A stretch of 8,081 nt of DNA, from NCBI GenBank assembly GCA_934623545.1, contig CAKTVN010000064.1, forward strand, positions 1 to 8,081, read 5' to 3'. Shown here piece by piece: positions 7,115 to 8,081 of the stretch. A program made the translations under genes and the position numbers. Every line of letters starts with the position of its first letter. The first letter of the stretch is position 1. The notes beneath the pieces were generated by a model that saw only the letters and a program-made list of their open reading frames with translations, ran no database searches and had not been told where the DNA came from. The stretch comes from an uncultured Oscillospiraceae bacterium. Lineage in GTDB: Bacteria > Bacillota > Clostridia > Oscillospirales > Oscillospiraceae.

Positions 7115-8071
7115 TTAGGTGATTTTATTTAGTATAGAGTCATATTCAATCTTGATTGCCAAGAATGCTTCATGTGCTTCTTCGTTGCTGCAAACATCAG
7201 GGTGATACTTTTTTGCATAGGCACGATATTCGCTTTTTAATACTGCTGCATCTATATGTGCTTTTTCCGAGAACCAACTATCAGGGAACGGCTGCTTCGG
7301 GCATTCGGATTCATTTTCCTCTGCTACCGGGGCTTCCTCCGGCACGGAATCACTCGCTATTCGGTCTCCGCAATCTTCGATACCATGTTCCGTAATTCGG
7401 ACGATGCGATATGGCAAATCCAAGTGAATCGTATCTGGCAGCAGCAGAGAACATCCCTGATCGAAATACATCCGTAGCACGGTTTCGGTTTCTGTCTGTT
7501 CCAAAATGCCGTCTACATCTATCTGCTGTTTGTATATTTGCATGATGAAATTGTCAATGGGAGATGACTTCGCCGGAAGCGCGCTTAAATAGCGCTGAAT
7601 ATCGCGGAGCATTCTGTTGCAGTCATGGGGCAGCGACGTTTCCAGCTGCTCGTTTCTGCGCTCCAGCGTCTCGATTTTTGCTTTTACGGCATTCAGGTCT
7701 GCCATAAAGTGCTCGTAGTCCGCCATAAAAGATTTGATGCGCTTCTTCTCCTCTTCGGTGCGAAGTTTCAGCTCAGGGTCGTCTCTCCAAATCGGTTTGA
7801 GCACCTGCGCGGCTTTATCCGTCGCTGTTTTCAGCGCCTGCTGCTTGACCTCACACAGACCGAGCGTCCGCTCGTTTTTCTTGATCTCCGCTTGTATTTC
7901 AACAAACTCCGGCACAGTATGCAGAAGAATTTCTTTCGTATGATTCGACTGCAAAATTTCAGCCAGCACGCCGTAAGACCATATCTTTGATCGCGTCGGT
8001 GTGTACCCGGTAGTTGATTTTTGCCAGCGTCCGATTGAGATTCCAGCCCAGCGCGAGACGGCTGTTCTCAT
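7115..8071 (-). CDS. Unrecognised protein with coiled coil and C-terminal J-domain, probably 5'-truncated
   Basis: The open frame codes for 318 residues. Residues about 55-150 are Glu/Lys/Leu-rich and look like coiled coil, including EEEKKRIKSF and LERRNEQLE. A mixed middle region follows (LPYRIVRIT near 220). Residues about 267-318 form a short J-domain: a helix ending AYAKKYHPDV with the HPD triplet at about 290-292, then a helix ending EYDSILNKI. A J-domain implies contact with an Hsp70 (DnaK) partner. The first 30 or so residues are the KilA-N coding sequence read in another frame, so the true N-terminus is missing or begins later, perhaps at an alternative start near 7975. It has lower GC than proBAC. 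It lies at the end of a tRNA-integrated element. I cannot name a family. Confidence 0.5.
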   Translation of the reverse strand: MRTAVSRWAGISIGRWQKSTTGYTPTRSKIWSYGVLAEILQSNHTKEILLHTVPEFVEIQAEIKKNERTLGLCEVKQQALKTATDKAAQVLKPIWRDDPELKLRTEEEKKRIKSFMADYEHFMADLNAVKAKIETLERRNEQLETSLPHDCNRMLRDIQRYLSALPAKSSPIDNFIMQIYKQQIDVDGILEQTETETVLRMYFDQGCSLLLPDTIHLDLPYRIVRITEHGIEDCGDRIASDSVPEEAPVAEENESECPKQPFPDSWFSEKAHIDAAVLKSEYRAYAKKYHPDVCSNEEAHEAFLAIKIEYDSILNKIT

Positions 8072-8081
8072 CGTTTTTCAG
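7959..8081 (-). pseudogene. Truncated KilA-N domain family gene
   Basis: From the right edge a minus-strand frame reads 40 residues without a start, including NDENSRLALGWNLNRTL and AKINYRVHTDAIK, and stops at 7961-7959. This resembles the segment after the KilA-N domain in phage and conjugative-element proteins of Clostridia. In those proteins, from memory, the text continues past HTDAIK for a further domain. Here it breaks into seven unrelated residues and a stop. The next frame belongs to the J-domain protein, so a deletion or rearrangement probably fused two gene pieces. The family call rests on memory of the motif, with no search done. Confidence 0.5.

Noticed and set aside
6825..7132. 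Small plus-strand frames containing DSTGLEPVTPCTSS or RTRTCDPMHVKQ
   Set aside because: These peptides come from the antisense of the tRNA T arm and acceptor stem, a common false gene call next to tRNA genes.

Overview
The window looks like chromosomal DNA from a GC-rich, low-GC-lineage-type Firmicute of the class Clostridia, probably a gut Oscillospirales/Ruminococcaceae relative. The grounds are a type III glutamine synthetase, a short glutamate 5-kinase without a PUA domain, strong AGGAGG ribosome binding sites, sigma-A-like promoters and a dense background of small GC-rich hairpin repeats. The taxonomic placement is inference from gene content and style, not from a marker gene.

Layout. 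Positions 1-335 hold a leftward promoter that fires out of the window, a 69-bp repeat copy, an array of five small hairpins and the terminator of glnN. Positions 336-2426 are glnN (minus strand). Positions 2427-2874 are a divergent regulatory region with a glnN promoter, a candidate operator, an upstream rightward promoter followed at once by a terminator (candidate small RNA or attenuator), and a second promoter for proB. Positions 2875-5718 are the tightly packed proB-proA-proC operon, complete for proline synthesis from glutamate. glnN and proBAC therefore diverge from one control region and both consume glutamate, one to make glutamine and the other proline.

Positions 5719-6930 contain no convincing gene. 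They hold an inverted copy of the hairpin array, three copies of a repeat with a conserved loop but different, still complementary, stems, a second copy of the 69/70-bp repeat, a truncated third hairpin array and a 12-bp tandem repeat. Positions 6931-6978 are the 3' part of a tRNA, most likely tRNA-Val(GAC), with its own terminator. It has no 5' half and so looks like the attachment-site scar of an integrated element whose body lies to the right. Positions 7081-8081 are the end of that element: three 11-bp direct repeats resembling integrase arm sites, an unrecognised protein with a coiled coil and a C-terminal J-domain, and a truncated KilA-N family gene running off the right edge.

The enzyme genes are ordinary. 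The most unusual content is the repeat system: small hairpin elements whose stems co-vary between copies, and hairpin arrays placed in the same orientation relative to transcription just after both glnN and proC.
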